A DNA stretch of 64,000 nt, from NCBI RefSeq assembly GCF_017744115.1, contig NZ_JAGHQW010000009.1, positions 79,731-143,730 of the forward strand. Reading direction: 5' to 3'. Made by a program: the position numbers and the translations under genes. Within the stretch, counting starts at the first letter, position 1, and the number at the start of each line of letters is the position of its first letter. Below are positions 25,141-34,742 of the stretch, one piece after another. The notes under the pieces were generated by a model. The model made no database searches. It was not told where the DNA came from and saw only the letters and a program-made list of their open reading frames with translations. This DNA is from Salinisphaera sp. G21_0. GTDB taxonomy: Bacteria > Pseudomonadota > Gammaproteobacteria > Pseudomonadales > Endozoicomonadaceae.

Positions 25141-28100
25141 ATGTATAATATCAGGCAGAATCCTCCACGCTCATTTGCTGGATCACCACAGAAGGATTTT
25201 CAATCTGTCAATGAAGAGATACTCATCACTGGATTTTCGCGAGCCATTAATTCTGTTGACCAAAAAAACATTCCCGGGGAAAAGAAAAGTAAGTTTGCAA
25301 ATGTTCCCCAACATGCATCTCTGATCAGCCATAAAATCGAACAACTTAATCGTCAGGGGCGCACTTACCTGTTGCAGGTGGATGATAAGCCCGAAGTGGA
25401 TAAGCCCCTGGATAGTGGCAATACACCCACAGAATCTTCGACAGAGACCCTGCCTGTTAATACCTCCGGGATTTTGCAATACGTATCAAAGGGCGACCTG
25501 AGAAGATTCAACTGTAGAGCGAACAATCTCTTTGATCATAAACCGATTGCTTGCAGGCATTTGGCCTATGCGTTTGCTACAGGGAAGTTTGGCTCGAAAG
25601 ATGTCGGTAAATTCACGTCCATTGATCAGCTTGATAAAATTTCCCGTCACAGCGGTATTAAAATGGATCAGGCCCTGGATGACACCACGGCGGATGGATA
25701 TAAAATTGCACAGGAAGGTTATTACTTTGACCGGGCAGGCTTGGGCCAGGCACTTTATGCGGCTTGTCAGCAGCAGCTGGTCGATAGCGAACAAAATAAA
25801 ACCTACCTGTTTTCGTCATTGAACCATTTGATGGCCCTAAAGATAAACTGGTCGCCTGAGCGACCGGAAATAAAACTGGCCTTATATGACCCCAACGACA
25901 CCCTGAGAGTCCGACGGCTCATTGTCTCTGACCTGCAAACCCTGAAGGCGATTAAAATAGAGCACCTTGTCCCGGATTCTTGTTCAATCAAATCATATTA
26001 CCCCAAGCCTTCTTTGGGGGGATGTTTAACCACAACAACGGTTGAGAGCCGGGCCGGTAGCTCGTTGGTCAGGATTCTGGCAGATATGAATTCGTCCATC
26101 CTGTTTTTAATGCTCAGAAATGGACATTTTTCGTCGCAAATGGTCGATCAATTCATGGGGCAACTGAACCGGCTTGATCCATATAATCAAAAGATTTCCC
26201 TGATGGCGAAAAATGACCAAGGTGTACCAGGACTGCACATGGCATTACAAAAGGGCCATGGGGAGTGCGTCAGGAAATACCTGGATTGGGTCCTGGCCAG
26301 CTCCTTGAGCGACGAGGTCAAACAGGATCTGTTGATGGCGAAATCCGACAGTGGTTTTCCCGGGCTCTTCGTGGCACTGCAAAACGGCCGCGGAGAATGT
26401 GTGAAGAGTTACCTGGATCAAGTGATGGCCAGCTCCCTGAGTGACGAGGTCAAACAGAATCTGCTGATGGTGACATCCCCCAGGGGGTATCCCGGGCTCT
26501 TCGCAGCACTGCGAAATGGCCATGTTGAGTGCGTCAGGAATTATCTGGATTGTGTCATGGCCAGCCCCTTCAGCGACGAGTTCAAACAGAACCTGCTGAT
26601 GGGGAAATCCCCCAAGGGTTCTCCCGGACTCATCGAGGCACTGCGATATGGCCATGATGAGTGCGTCAAGTGTTATCTGGATCGGCTCATGGCCAGCTCC
26701 TTGAGTGACGAGGTCAAACAGGAGCTGATGTGGGCGAAATCCAGCGATGGTTTTCCCGGGCTCTACGTAGCACTGCGAAATGGCCATGTTGAGTGCGTGA
26801 AGAGTTACGTGGATCGGGTCCTGGCCAGCTCCTTGAGCGACGAGGTTAAACAGTACCTGCTGATGGCGAAGTCCCCCAAGGGTTTTCCCGGGCTCTGCGT
26901 GGCGCTGCTAAACGGCCATGGGGAGTGCGTGAAGAGTTACCTGGATCGGGTCCTGGCCAGCTCCCTGAGCGACGAGGTCAAACAGAATCTGCTGAGGGCG
27001 AAATCCGGCAGGGGTTTTCCCGGGCTCTTCGTGGCAATGGAAAACGGCTGCGGGGAGTTTGTGAAGAGTTACCTGGATCGGGTCCTGGCCAGCTCCTTGA
27101 GCGACGAGGTCAAACACAATCTGCTGATGGCGAAATCCCCCAAGGGTTTACCCGCGCTCTTCGTGGCACTGCAAAATGGCTATGTTGAGTGCGTGAAGAG
27201 TTACCTGGATCGGGTCCTGGCCAGCTCCTTGAGTGACGAGGTCAAACAGGACCTGCTTAGGGCGACATCCAGCGATGGTGTTCCCGGGCTCTTCGAGGCA
27301 CTGCGAAATGGCCATAGTGAGTGCGTCAAGAGTTATCTTGATCGGGTTATGGCCAGCTCCTTGAGCGACGAGGTCAAACAGGACCTGATGAGGGGGAAAT
27401 CCAACGATGGTTTTCCCGGGCTCTACGTAGCACTGCAAAATGGCCATGTTGAGTGCGTCAGGACATACCTGGATTGTGTCATGGCCAGCCCCTTTAGCGA
27501 GAAGGTCAAACAGGACCTGCTGATGGCGAAATCCGGCGATGGTGTTCCCGGGCTCTACGTAGCGCTGCAAAATGGCCATGGTGAGTGCGTCAAGAGTTAC
27601 TGGGATCGGGTGATGGCAAGCCCCTTAAGTGATGAGGTCAAACTGAATTTGCTGATGGCGAAATCCAGCGCTGGTTTTCCCGGGCTCTATGCAGCACTGC
27701 AAAAGGGCCATGGTGAGTGCGTCAGGAGTTACTGGGATCGGGTGATGGACAGCTCCTTCAGCGACGAGGTCAAACTGAATCTGCTGAGGGCGAAATCCGA
27801 CAGTGGTTTTCCCGGGCTCTACATAGCACTGCAAAATGGCCATGGTGAGTGCGTCAAAAGTTACTGTGGGCGGGTGATGGACAGCTCCTTCAGCGATGAG
27901 ATCAAACTGGATCTGCTGATGGCGAAATCCGGTAAGGGTTTTACCGGGTTGTTCAAGGCGCTGCAAAATGGCCATGAGGCGTGCGTCAAGGATTACATGA
28001 GTCTGGTCATGGCCAGTCCTTTCAGCGATGAGGTCAAAAAAAAACTGCTGATGGCGACCTGGGGCGATGATATTTCCGGACTCTACGTGGTAATGAAAAA

Positions 28101-28203
28101 TGGCAAACGGGAATGCTTCGAGACGTATGTTACACAGGCTATTAATAGCGTCTTGAGTAACGATTCAAAACAATCAATGATATCGTCGACTCAGGCTAAC
28201 TGA
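25141..28203 (+). CDS. ShET2/EspL-like cysteine protease with 44-residue repeat tail (copy 2)
   Basis: A 1020-residue paralogue of the preceding gene, about 80-90 percent identical by eye over the first 340 residues. The same candidate triad is present: C138 (IACRHLAYAFATG), H229 (SLNHLMALKI) and D250 (ALYDPNDT). Fifteen repeats of 44 residues follow from about residue 355, less homogeneous than those of copy 1 (SDGFPGLYVALRNGHVECV then KSYLDRVLASSLSDEVK). The C-terminus NSVLSNDSKQSMISS probably shows the native end. By family analogy it would act inside a host cell on death-signalling proteins, with repeats choosing the target; this is inference. The start again lacks a clear ribosome binding site. 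Confidence 0.7.
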   Translation: MYNIRQNPPRSFAGSPQKDFQSVNEEILITGFSRAINSVDQKNIPGEKKSKFANVPQHASLISHKIEQLNRQGRTYLLQVDDKPEVDKPLDSGNTPTESSTETLPVNTSGILQYVSKGDLRRFNCRANNLFDHKPIACRHLAYAFATGKFGSKDVGKFTSIDQLDKISRHSGIKMDQALDDTTADGYKIAQEGYYFDRAGLGQALYAACQQQLVDSEQNKTYLFSSLNHLMALKINWSPERPEIKLALYDPNDTLRVRRLIVSDLQTLKAIKIEHLVPDSCSIKSYYPKPSLGGCLTTTTVESRAGSSLVRILADMNSSILFLMLRNGHFSSQMVDQFMGQLNRLDPYNQKISLMAKNDQGVPGLHMALQKGHGECVRKYLDWVLASSLSDEVKQDLLMAKSDSGFPGLFVALQNGRGECVKSYLDQVMASSLSDEVKQNLLMVTSPRGYPGLFAALRNGHVECVRNYLDCVMASPFSDEFKQNLLMGKSPKGSPGLIEALRYGHDECVKCYLDRLMASSLSDEVKQELMWAKSSDGFPGLYVALRNGHVECVKSYVDRVLASSLSDEVKQYLLMAKSPKGFPGLCVALLNGHGECVKSYLDRVLASSLSDEVKQNLLRAKSGRGFPGLFVAMENGCGEFVKSYLDRVLASSLSDEVKHNLLMAKSPKGLPALFVALQNGYVECVKSYLDRVLASSLSDEVKQDLLRATSSDGVPGLFEALRNGHSECVKSYLDRVMASSLSDEVKQDLMRGKSNDGFPGLYVALQNGHVECVRTYLDCVMASPFSEKVKQDLLMAKSGDGVPGLYVALQNGHGECVKSYWDRVMASPLSDEVKLNLLMAKSSAGFPGLYAALQKGHGECVRSYWDRVMDSSFSDEVKLNLLRAKSDSGFPGLYIALQNGHGECVKSYCGRVMDSSFSDEIKLDLLMAKSGKGFTGLFKALQNGHEACVKDYMSLVMASPFSDEVKKKLLMATWGDDISGLYVVMKNGKRECFETYVTQAINSVLSNDSKQSMISSTQAN
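26205..28130. repeat. Tandem 132-bp repeats in ShET2-like copy 2
   Basis: Fifteen units of 132 bases homologous to those of copy 1 but more diverged from one another, so the two arrays have evolved separately since gene duplication. Confidence 0.9.
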
Positions 28204-28205
28204 AC

Positions 28206-28272
28206 GACCTTGTCCCGGATTCTGATTTGCATCAAATTATGTTATTCCGAGCCTTCTTTGGGTGGATCGCCA
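28206..28272 (+). pseudogene. Fragment of a third ShET2-like copy
   Basis: Right after the stop of copy 2, about 65 bases (cttgtcccggattctg onward, to ccttctttgggtgg) match the part of both copies that encodes HLVPDSCSIK to PSLGG, at 25965-26020 in copy 2. It is a relic of another copy or of a recombination event. Confidence 0.65.
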
Positions 28273-28304
28273 CTCTGCTGTCTGTTGAAGAACCTGTTGT
28301 AGAA

Positions 28305-28365
28305 CCTGTTGAAGACTATGATGTATGCTTTGATGTAAAAATCTGTTCATGACTAACGTATACTA
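28305..28365 (+). repeat. Right copy of direct repeat flanking the ShET2-like island
   Basis: Read on the minus strand this encodes MNRFLHQSIHHSLQQ, a truncated copy of the DUF1853 start MNRFSHQSIHHTLQQ. It is in the same orientation as 21464-21529 and lies just upstream of nadK. Confidence 0.7.
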
Positions 28366-28396
28366 ACTCACATTCTAAGGCGACATCACCGAGTTT

Positions 28397-29281
28397 ATGG
28401 AACACTTCAAAATTGTCGGAGTAACCGGCCGCCAGGGGCGTATTCAGGTGGAGGATACTCTAAGGCATCTGGCAGACTTTCTGCGGAAGCGGGGGGCGAC
28501 CGTAGTTCTGGATGAACAGCTGGACGGTCTGTTGCCTGCTCACTCCTTTACCATGATCAGTCGTGAGCAAATGGGGCAGCAGTGTGACCTGGTGATCGTT
28601 GTGGGTGGTGATGGCAGTATGCTGGGCGCTGCCCGCACACTGGCGCTGTACGATATTCCCGTGATCGGTATCAACCGCGGGCGATTGGGTTTTTTGACCG
28701 ATATCTCCCCGGATGAGCTGGATGACCAGCTGGCAGAAGTGCTTGAGGGACGCTACCTGGCCGAGAGTCGTTTTCTTCTTGAGGCCCGGGTCCGCCGCCA
28801 GGGCAAGGTGATTGGTCAGGGGGATGCGTTAAATGATGTGGTGCTGCATCCCGGCAAGTCGACCCGAATCATTGAGTTTGAACTGTATATCGATGGGCAG
28901 TTCGTCTATAAGCAGCGGGCAGATGGCTTGATTATTGCCACGCCAACCGGTTCAACCGCTTACGCGCTGTCCGGCGGTGGTCCCATTATGCACCCCAGGC
29001 TGGACGCCATTGTTCTGGTGCCCATGTATCCCCACATGTTAACCAACCGCCCCCTGGTGGTGGATGGCGATAGCGAGCTGAAACTGGTGATTCGCCATGA
29101 AAACACCATATCCCCGCAGATCAGCTGTGATGGACAGATTCATATCACCTCGGCACCGGGGGATGAAATCACGATTCATAAGAAGTCTCAGCGTTTAAAG
29201 CTGCTGCACCCTCTGAACCATAATTTTTATGAGTCCTGTCGTTCCAAGTTGCGTTGGAACTATCAGGAAGAGCGCTGTTAA
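28397..29281 (+). CDS. nadK: NAD kinase
   Basis: A 294-residue ATP-NAD kinase that makes NADP. The GGDG motif is at about residues 70-73 (VVVGGDGSMLGAARTL), the NAD-binding LNDVVLHPG region and the glycine-rich ATPTGSTAYALSGGGPI are present, and length is normal. The ATG at 28397 follows a region partly rebuilt by the duplicated DUF1853 start, so its promoter may differ from that of relatives. Downstream genes (rhomboid, yeaC-like, DUF2797, pepN) follow closely on the same strand in the order known from Pseudomonas. Confidence 0.95.
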   Translation: MEHFKIVGVTGRQGRIQVEDTLRHLADFLRKRGATVVLDEQLDGLLPAHSFTMISREQMGQQCDLVIVVGGDGSMLGAARTLALYDIPVIGINRGRLGFLTDISPDELDDQLAEVLEGRYLAESRFLLEARVRRQGKVIGQGDALNDVVLHPGKSTRIIEFELYIDGQFVYKQRADGLIIATPTGSTAYALSGGGPIMHPRLDAIVLVPMYPHMLTNRPLVVDGDSELKLVIRHENTISPQISCDGQIHITSAPGDEITIHKKSQRLKLLHPLNHNFYESCRSKLRWNYQEERC

Positions 29282-29302
29282 TTCAAGGACTTTTTTCACG
29301 TT

Positions 29303-30169
29303 ATGCATAGGGCATTGGAACTCCCCGGAGACATCGACCTGAGCGACCTATCCTACTTTCTCTATGCCCGGGGGATTCCCCATAAGGTCACAGAAGAGTC
29401 AGGCAAACAGGTGATCTGGACTGAGAATGAGGAAAAGTCCCGTATTGTTACCAGCCTTTACCAGCAGTGGCAGTCCGGTGATTTAAAAGTGCTGGCAGCG
29501 CCCCCCAGGGCTGGTGTGAATGCGGGTGCTTTGCTCAAGAGTATTCCCTGGCAGAGCATACCGGTCACCTTGCTGTTTATGGTGGCCTGTATGGTGGTCG
29601 CGCTGATCACCCGGGCCGGTGCCAACTGGCAGGCAATAGCCTGGTTCTCCTTTATTCCCTTCGAGGTGGCCAACGGCTATCTCTACTTTGGCAGTTTTGG
29701 CATGGGGCTCGATCAGGGGGAGTACTGGCGGCTGATCAGTCCGATCTTTCTTCATTTTGGCCTGAGCCATCTGGCGTTCAATATGCTGGCTCTGTATATT
29801 TTTGGCAGTCGGCTGGAGACTCGTCAGGGGGGCATTCATCTACTGGCCATCATCGTTTTTACTGCGGTGATTTCCAATGTTACCCAGTATTTCTGGGGTG
29901 GCGATGATACTATTTTTGGTGGCTTTTCCGGTGTGGTGTACGGCCTGATGGGGTATTGCATGACCCGGGAAAGGGTGGACCGGAACTGGCAGTTTGGACT
30001 CCCGCCGTTTTACTACGGCTTTATGCTGACCTGGCTGGTGGTGGGTTATACCGGCGTTCTGGGTACTATTGGCTTTGGTAATATGGCCAATGCCGCACAT
30101 ACCGGAGGTCTTGTTGCAGGTTGTCTGCTGGGTGCCATTGCCGGTTTACTGTTTAAAGAAAAAGATTGA
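29303..30169 (+). CDS. Rhomboid family intramembrane serine protease
   Basis: A 288-residue GlpG-like rhomboid. The cytoplasmic N-terminal part is about 85 residues, then six or seven membrane helices. The catalytic Ser is in GGFSGVVYGLMGY (about residue 209) and the catalytic His in ANAAHTGGLVAG (about residue 265); the oxyanion-side HFGLSHLAFNM is also present. It cleaves membrane proteins within the bilayer, with unknown substrates here. It starts 21 bases after nadK and ends 15 bases before the YeaC-like gene, so the genes are probably an operon. Confidence 0.92.
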   Translation: MHRALELPGDIDLSDLSYFLYARGIPHKVTEESGKQVIWTENEEKSRIVTSLYQQWQSGDLKVLAAPPRAGVNAGALLKSIPWQSIPVTLLFMVACMVVALITRAGANWQAIAWFSFIPFEVANGYLYFGSFGMGLDQGEYWRLISPIFLHFGLSHLAFNMLALYIFGSRLETRQGGIHLLAIIVFTAVISNVTQYFWGGDDTIFGGFSGVVYGLMGYCMTRERVDRNWQFGLPPFYYGFMLTWLVVGYTGVLGTIGFGNMANAAHTGGLVAGCLLGAIAGLLFKEKD

Positions 30170-30184
30170 AAAGGATTCGATACC

Positions 30185-30454
30185 ATGCAGTTAGATGCTT
30201 TTCTGGAGAAGATGACGCCTGCTATTCATCAGGCATTGAAGTTGGCTCTGGAGCTGGGTAAGTGGCCTGATGGCCGGGCCATGACGGAAGAAGAACGGGA
30301 TGTCAGCCTGCAGGCGGTGATTGTTTATGAACACGAACACCTGCCAGAGTCAGAGCGGGTCGGCTATATGCCCGGCAAATGCAAATCCGGTGGTACATCG
30401 TCCAAAGAGGACAGCTCTGCTGAAGAGGCCACCATTCTTCGTTTCAGGAACTGA
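30185..30454 (+). CDS. YeaC-like DUF1315 protein
   Basis: An 89-residue protein matching DUF1315 (E. coli YeaC): ALELGKWPDGRAMTEEERD, then LQAVIVYEHEHLPE and VGYMPGKC. Function is unknown. It is soluble and lies in the same order beside rhomboid and DUF2797 genes as in Pseudomonas. The C-terminal Ser/Glu-rich tail is probably disordered. Confidence 0.85.
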   Translation: MQLDAFLEKMTPAIHQALKLALELGKWPDGRAMTEEERDVSLQAVIVYEHEHLPESERVGYMPGKCKSGGTSSKEDSSAEEATILRFRN

Positions 30455-30529
30455 ACATTCTCTCTTTATGTTGATGTCGCTCTGTTGGTTGATAACAGGG
30501 CCGTTCTTACCCTACACAAGAGTACAACT

Positions 30530-31405
30530 GTGTCCGAAAGTACCATCACCGGATCGCTCAGTAAAATGCATTCAGACCTGTTGACCGGGACTGAAAACAG
30601 CAAGAGCCAGGTTACCTACCAACTGCCCGTTGGCGATCAATTGCTGCCATTGAATGAGCTGCTGGGACAAAAGTTGTCCATGCAGTACCAGGGGGAAATT
30701 CATTGCTGCCACTGTGGCCGGAAAACCAAAAAGAGTTTTAACCAGGGGTTCTGTTATCCCTGTTTTAAAAAGTTGCCCCAGTGTGACAGCTGCATTATGA
30801 GTCCGGAAAAGTGCCATTATCATCAGGGCACCTGCCGTGATCCCGCCTGGGGAGAAACTTTCTGTATGACAGATCATGTCGTCTATCTGGCCAACTCATC
30901 CGGTCTGAAAGTTGGCATTACCCGGGCAACCCAGGTGCCAACCCGCTGGATTGACCAGGGTGCCACGCAGGCCATGCCATTTATTCGCGTGGCGACCCGA
31001 CAGCAATCAGGGCTGCTGGAAGTGATTTTCAAGGAATTTATCAATGACCGGACCAACTGGCGGGCTATGCTGAAGGGACCCGCTGACCCTCTGGACCTGC
31101 AGGATACCGCCCGGGAACTGTTGGACATGAACAATAGTCGGATTACCGCATTGCAGGAGCAATTTGGCATTCAGGCGATACAACCTTTGGCAGGTGTAAA
31201 GTCAGATATTGACCCGTCTGCCGTACTGAATATTGATTACCCGGTGATTGAATACCCCGCCAAAGTGACATCCCGATCCTTTGACAAGGAGCCGCTGATT
31301 GAAGGCACGCTATTGGGTATTAAGGGACAGTATCTGATTTTTGATAATGGTGTGGTCAATATTCGTAAACATACCGCCTATAAGGTGAGCGTGGCTGTAA
31401 ATTAA
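30530..31405 (+). CDS. DUF2797 zinc-finger protein
   Basis: A protein of about 291 residues from the GTG at 30530; the frame is open from 30485, but alignment with known members and an AAGAG upstream favour the GTG. A cysteine-rich region binds metal (CCHCGRKTKKSFNQGFCYPC, then CDSC, CHYHQGTC) and the signature VVYLANSSGLKVGITR follows, resembling a GIY-YIG-like core. Function is not established. It belongs to the nadK-pepN conserved block. Confidence 0.85.
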   Translation: MSESTITGSLSKMHSDLLTGTENSKSQVTYQLPVGDQLLPLNELLGQKLSMQYQGEIHCCHCGRKTKKSFNQGFCYPCFKKLPQCDSCIMSPEKCHYHQGTCRDPAWGETFCMTDHVVYLANSSGLKVGITRATQVPTRWIDQGATQAMPFIRVATRQQSGLLEVIFKEFINDRTNWRAMLKGPADPLDLQDTARELLDMNNSRITALQEQFGIQAIQPLAGVKSDIDPSAVLNIDYPVIEYPAKVTSRSFDKEPLIEGTLLGIKGQYLIFDNGVVNIRKHTAYKVSVAVN

Positions 31406-31445
31406 TCACAGTCCCTGTGCAAACGCTTATGAAAAAGACAACAGG

Positions 31446-34112
31446 ATGGACAAGATGAAAGACTCGCAACCAAAAGCGATTTACCTGAAAGATTATCAGG
31501 CACCTGACTACTGGATTGATCAGACCAACCTGACCTTTGATCTGTTTGAAGACCATACGATGGTTACCTCAGTGCTGAGTATTCGTCGTAATCCTGATAA
31601 TCCGTCAGCCAGCGCTGCAGAAAACGCTCCCCGGAACAAGCTTCCTGAGCTGGTACTGGTGGGGGATGACCTTGAACTTCTTTCTCTTGAAATTGATGAC
31701 CAGCCATTTCCGGACTTCGTGGAAGAGGGAGGTTTTCTCAGGATTGCCACACCCACAGAAGCGTTCACTTTAAAAACCGTCTGCCGTATCAAACCCCAGG
31801 AAAACACCTCCCTGGAAGGGCTCTATAAATCCAATGGTATGTTTTGTACCCAGTGCGAGGCAGAAGGTTTTCGCAAGATTACCTACTACCTGGACCGTCC
31901 TGATGTGATGTCCCGGTTTATCACCCGAATCACCGCCGACAAGACAGCGTATCCGGTGCTTCTCTCCAATGGTAATGATATTGAGCGTGGCGAGCTGGAC
32001 CATGGCAGGCACTTTGTCACCTGGGAAGACCCCTTCAAAAAGCCAAGCTACCTGTTTGCCCTGGTCGCGGGTAATTTGCAGTATGTGGAAGATCACTTTA
32101 CCACCATGAGTGGCCGTGAGGTGACACTGAGGCTGTTTACCGAAGCGCACAATATTGACCAGTGCGATCATGCCATGATCTCTCTGAAGAAATCCATGAA
32201 GTGGGATGAACAGGTCTATGGTCGTGAATACGATCTGGATATTTTCATGATCGTCGCCGTTGATCATTTCAATATGGGTGCCATGGAAAACAAAGGTCTG
32301 AATATCTTTAATTCAGCCTGTGTGCTGGCCAGTCCGGAAACGGCGACAGATGCCCGCTTCCAGCGGGTTGAAGCGATTGTTGCCCACGAATATTTCCACA
32401 ACTGGTCCGGTAACCGGGTTACCTGCCGGGATTGGTTTCAGCTGAGTCTGAAAGAAGGGTTTACCGTGTTCCGGGATTCGGAATTTTCCGCGGATATGAA
32501 CTCCCGGGGGGTAAAACGCATTGAGGATGTCAACATTCTCCGTACCGCCCAGTTTGCTGAAGATGCCGGGCCAATGGCGCATCCGGTAAGACCTGAGTCG
32601 TTTATTGAGATTTCCAATTTCTATACCGTCACCGTTTATGAAAAAGGGGCGGAAGTCGTACGGATGATTCATGGCATTCTTGGGCCAGAGGATTTCCGCA
32701 AAGGGTCAGATCTTTACTTTGAGCGCCATGATGGTCAGGCCGTGACCTGCGAAGATTTTGTCAAAGCCATGGAAGATGCTTCTGGCCGCGACCTGGGCCA
32801 GTTCCGCCGCTGGTACAGCCAGGCAGGTACGCCAGTACTTAAGGTCAGTGATGAATACGATGAAGAGAACAAGCAGTACCGGCTGACCATTGAGCAATCC
32901 TGTCCTGCGACACCGGGGCAGAAAGAAAAGCTGCCATTCCATATTCCTGTGCGTATCGGCCTGCTGGACGGAGAGGGTGAGGATCTGCCGCTTAATAACG
33001 CAGGAGACACCGATCAGGTACTGGATGTTAAACAGGAAAAGGAAACATTCACCTTTGACAATATAGAAGAGCGCCCACTGCCTTCTATATTAAGAGGGTT
33101 CTCTGCGCCGGTGCGGGTCAGGTATGACTATTCCCGTGATGACCTGCTGTTCCTGATGGAAAACGACAGCGATCACTTTAACCGCTGGGATGCCAGCCAG
33201 CGTCTGGCCAGTGGTGTGATTGATGAAATGGTGGCGGCCCTGGAACAGGGCAGGGAGTGCAGCCCGGATGAAAGCCTGATCAAGGCGTTCGGGACGATTA
33301 TCACCGATGAGTCGCTGGATCTGGCGGTGAAAGCCGAGATGCTGTCATTGCCATCGGAAGCGTCCCTGGCGGAACAGGCGATTGAGGTTTACCCGCAGTT
33401 TATTCATCAGGCACGCTTGACCGTCAAGAATGCGATTGCCTCTGCGCACCGTGAGTCACTGGAAACTCTGTGGCGCTCTTTAAGCATCAATAAGCCTTAC
33501 CGACCTGAGGCGGAAGATATTGCTGAACGCACGCTGAAAAATATCAGTCTGTCCTATCTGACCAGTCTGGATGATAAAGGCATGTTGGCGCTGGCGGAGC
33601 AGCAGTATCACGGCGCGTCCAATATGACCGATCGTTTTGCAGCACTGGTCAGTATCGTTAATGCTGGCTGTCAGAATCGTGAGCTGGTTGAGGAAGTGCT
33701 GGCGGATTTCCGGGAACGTTATCAGGATGATACCAATGTCATGGACCAGTGGTTGTCGGTACAGGCCGCCAGTCCATCACTGGGAACCCTGGAACATGTT
33801 CTGGCACTGATGCAGCATGAGATTTTTGATGCCACCAGTCCTAACAAGCTGCGTTCTGTGCTGGGTGGTTTTGCCGGCAATATGAAGCAGTTTCACCGTG
33901 TGGATGGCCTGGGGTATGAGTTCCTGACGGATCAGTTGCTGGATCTCGATAAGAAAAACCCGCAGATCGCTGCACGGCTGATGACGCCTTTAACCCGCTG
34001 GCGTAAATTTGAGCCTGGCTGTCGTGAACGTATGCGTAAGGCATTGGAGAGAATTAAAGCAACGCCCGGCCTTTCTTCTGATGTTTATGAAGTAGTCACC
34101 AAGAGCCTCTGA
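31446..34112 (+). CDS. pepN: Aminopeptidase N
   Basis: An 888-residue M1 zinc aminopeptidase of the E. coli PepN type, full length. It has the exopeptidase motif GAMENKGLNIF (about residues 277-287), the zinc site HEYFHNWSGNR (about 313-323) with the third ligand Glu in LKEGFTVFRD, and the catalytic Tyr region (YTVTVYEKGAEVV). It removes N-terminal residues from peptides in the cytoplasm. It ends the conserved nadK-rhomboid-yeaC-DUF2797-pepN series. Confidence 0.97.
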   Translation: MDKMKDSQPKAIYLKDYQAPDYWIDQTNLTFDLFEDHTMVTSVLSIRRNPDNPSASAAENAPRNKLPELVLVGDDLELLSLEIDDQPFPDFVEEGGFLRIATPTEAFTLKTVCRIKPQENTSLEGLYKSNGMFCTQCEAEGFRKITYYLDRPDVMSRFITRITADKTAYPVLLSNGNDIERGELDHGRHFVTWEDPFKKPSYLFALVAGNLQYVEDHFTTMSGREVTLRLFTEAHNIDQCDHAMISLKKSMKWDEQVYGREYDLDIFMIVAVDHFNMGAMENKGLNIFNSACVLASPETATDARFQRVEAIVAHEYFHNWSGNRVTCRDWFQLSLKEGFTVFRDSEFSADMNSRGVKRIEDVNILRTAQFAEDAGPMAHPVRPESFIEISNFYTVTVYEKGAEVVRMIHGILGPEDFRKGSDLYFERHDGQAVTCEDFVKAMEDASGRDLGQFRRWYSQAGTPVLKVSDEYDEENKQYRLTIEQSCPATPGQKEKLPFHIPVRIGLLDGEGEDLPLNNAGDTDQVLDVKQEKETFTFDNIEERPLPSILRGFSAPVRVRYDYSRDDLLFLMENDSDHFNRWDASQRLASGVIDEMVAALEQGRECSPDESLIKAFGTIITDESLDLAVKAEMLSLPSEASLAEQAIEVYPQFIHQARLTVKNAIASAHRESLETLWRSLSINKPYRPEAEDIAERTLKNISLSYLTSLDDKGMLALAEQQYHGASNMTDRFAALVSIVNAGCQNRELVEEVLADFRERYQDDTNVMDQWLSVQAASPSLGTLEHVLALMQHEIFDATSPNKLRSVLGGFAGNMKQFHRVDGLGYEFLTDQLLDLDKKNPQIAARLMTPLTRWRKFEPGCRERMRKALERIKATPGLSSDVYEVVTKSL

Positions 34113-34241
34113 GGTTTCGATTTAAGCCGGCTTCCTGAACAAGGTGCCGGCTTCCACAAGCATTCGCCTCGTTCGTTCAGTGGCACCCACAATAGCAGTG
34201 CTGGTGCCATGACCAGATCGCATGTAAATCGATGGCAATGA

Positions 34242-34742
34242 TTAAGCCGTGCGTTTCCACACCAGCTTATCGGCGAAATCACCATCGGTGGCGCTGAGGG
34301 TTAGCAGATCACCGTCAAACTCATACTTTCTTTCCAGAACAGTACCTATCCACTGGGGTATCAGACTGTTTTTAATATGGTGTTGTACCCTATCTCCGCT
34401 CACAGTAAATGGGCCGCAATAGGCAACATAGCCCATGGCGGAGCGGCAGAAGAGTTCTTTTAGCCGATCAAACTTCTGTTGTTTTTCAGCGGTCAATTCT
34501 GGTGCCTGGATACCTGCCGGGGGGGCGAGTTGCATACGGGCGGCAAACAGATGGCGACGATCCTGCGGTACGGGCGGACGATCTGTTTCCATCAGGGTGG
34601 CTGATACCCAACCGTTTTCAGTGTAGATAATATGGCCTTCGGAATTACCGTCAAATGGGTAGACAACATAGCCGGATGGTTTGTGGGTAACGGACCATTC
34701 CTCAAGAGCCCAGACGCCGACAAAGTCGTTAGTGTCAGTCAT
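34242..34742 (-). CDS. Lipocalin-like domain protein
   Basis: A 166-residue protein matching the lipocalin-like family PF13924: FVGVWALEEW at the start, HIIYTENGWVSATLM in the middle and a LLTLSA strand near the end. These predicted beta-barrels may bind small hydrophobic molecules. There is no signal peptide, so it is cytoplasmic. It is a single gene transcribed toward pepN. Confidence 0.8.
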   Translation of the reverse strand: MTDTNDFVGVWALEEWSVTHKPSGYVVYPFDGNSEGHIIYTENGWVSATLMETDRPPVPQDRRHLFAARMQLAPPAGIQAPELTAEKQQKFDRLKELFCRSAMGYVAYCGPFTVSGDRVQHHIKNSLIPQWIGTVLERKYEFDGDLLTLSATDGDFADKLVWKRTA

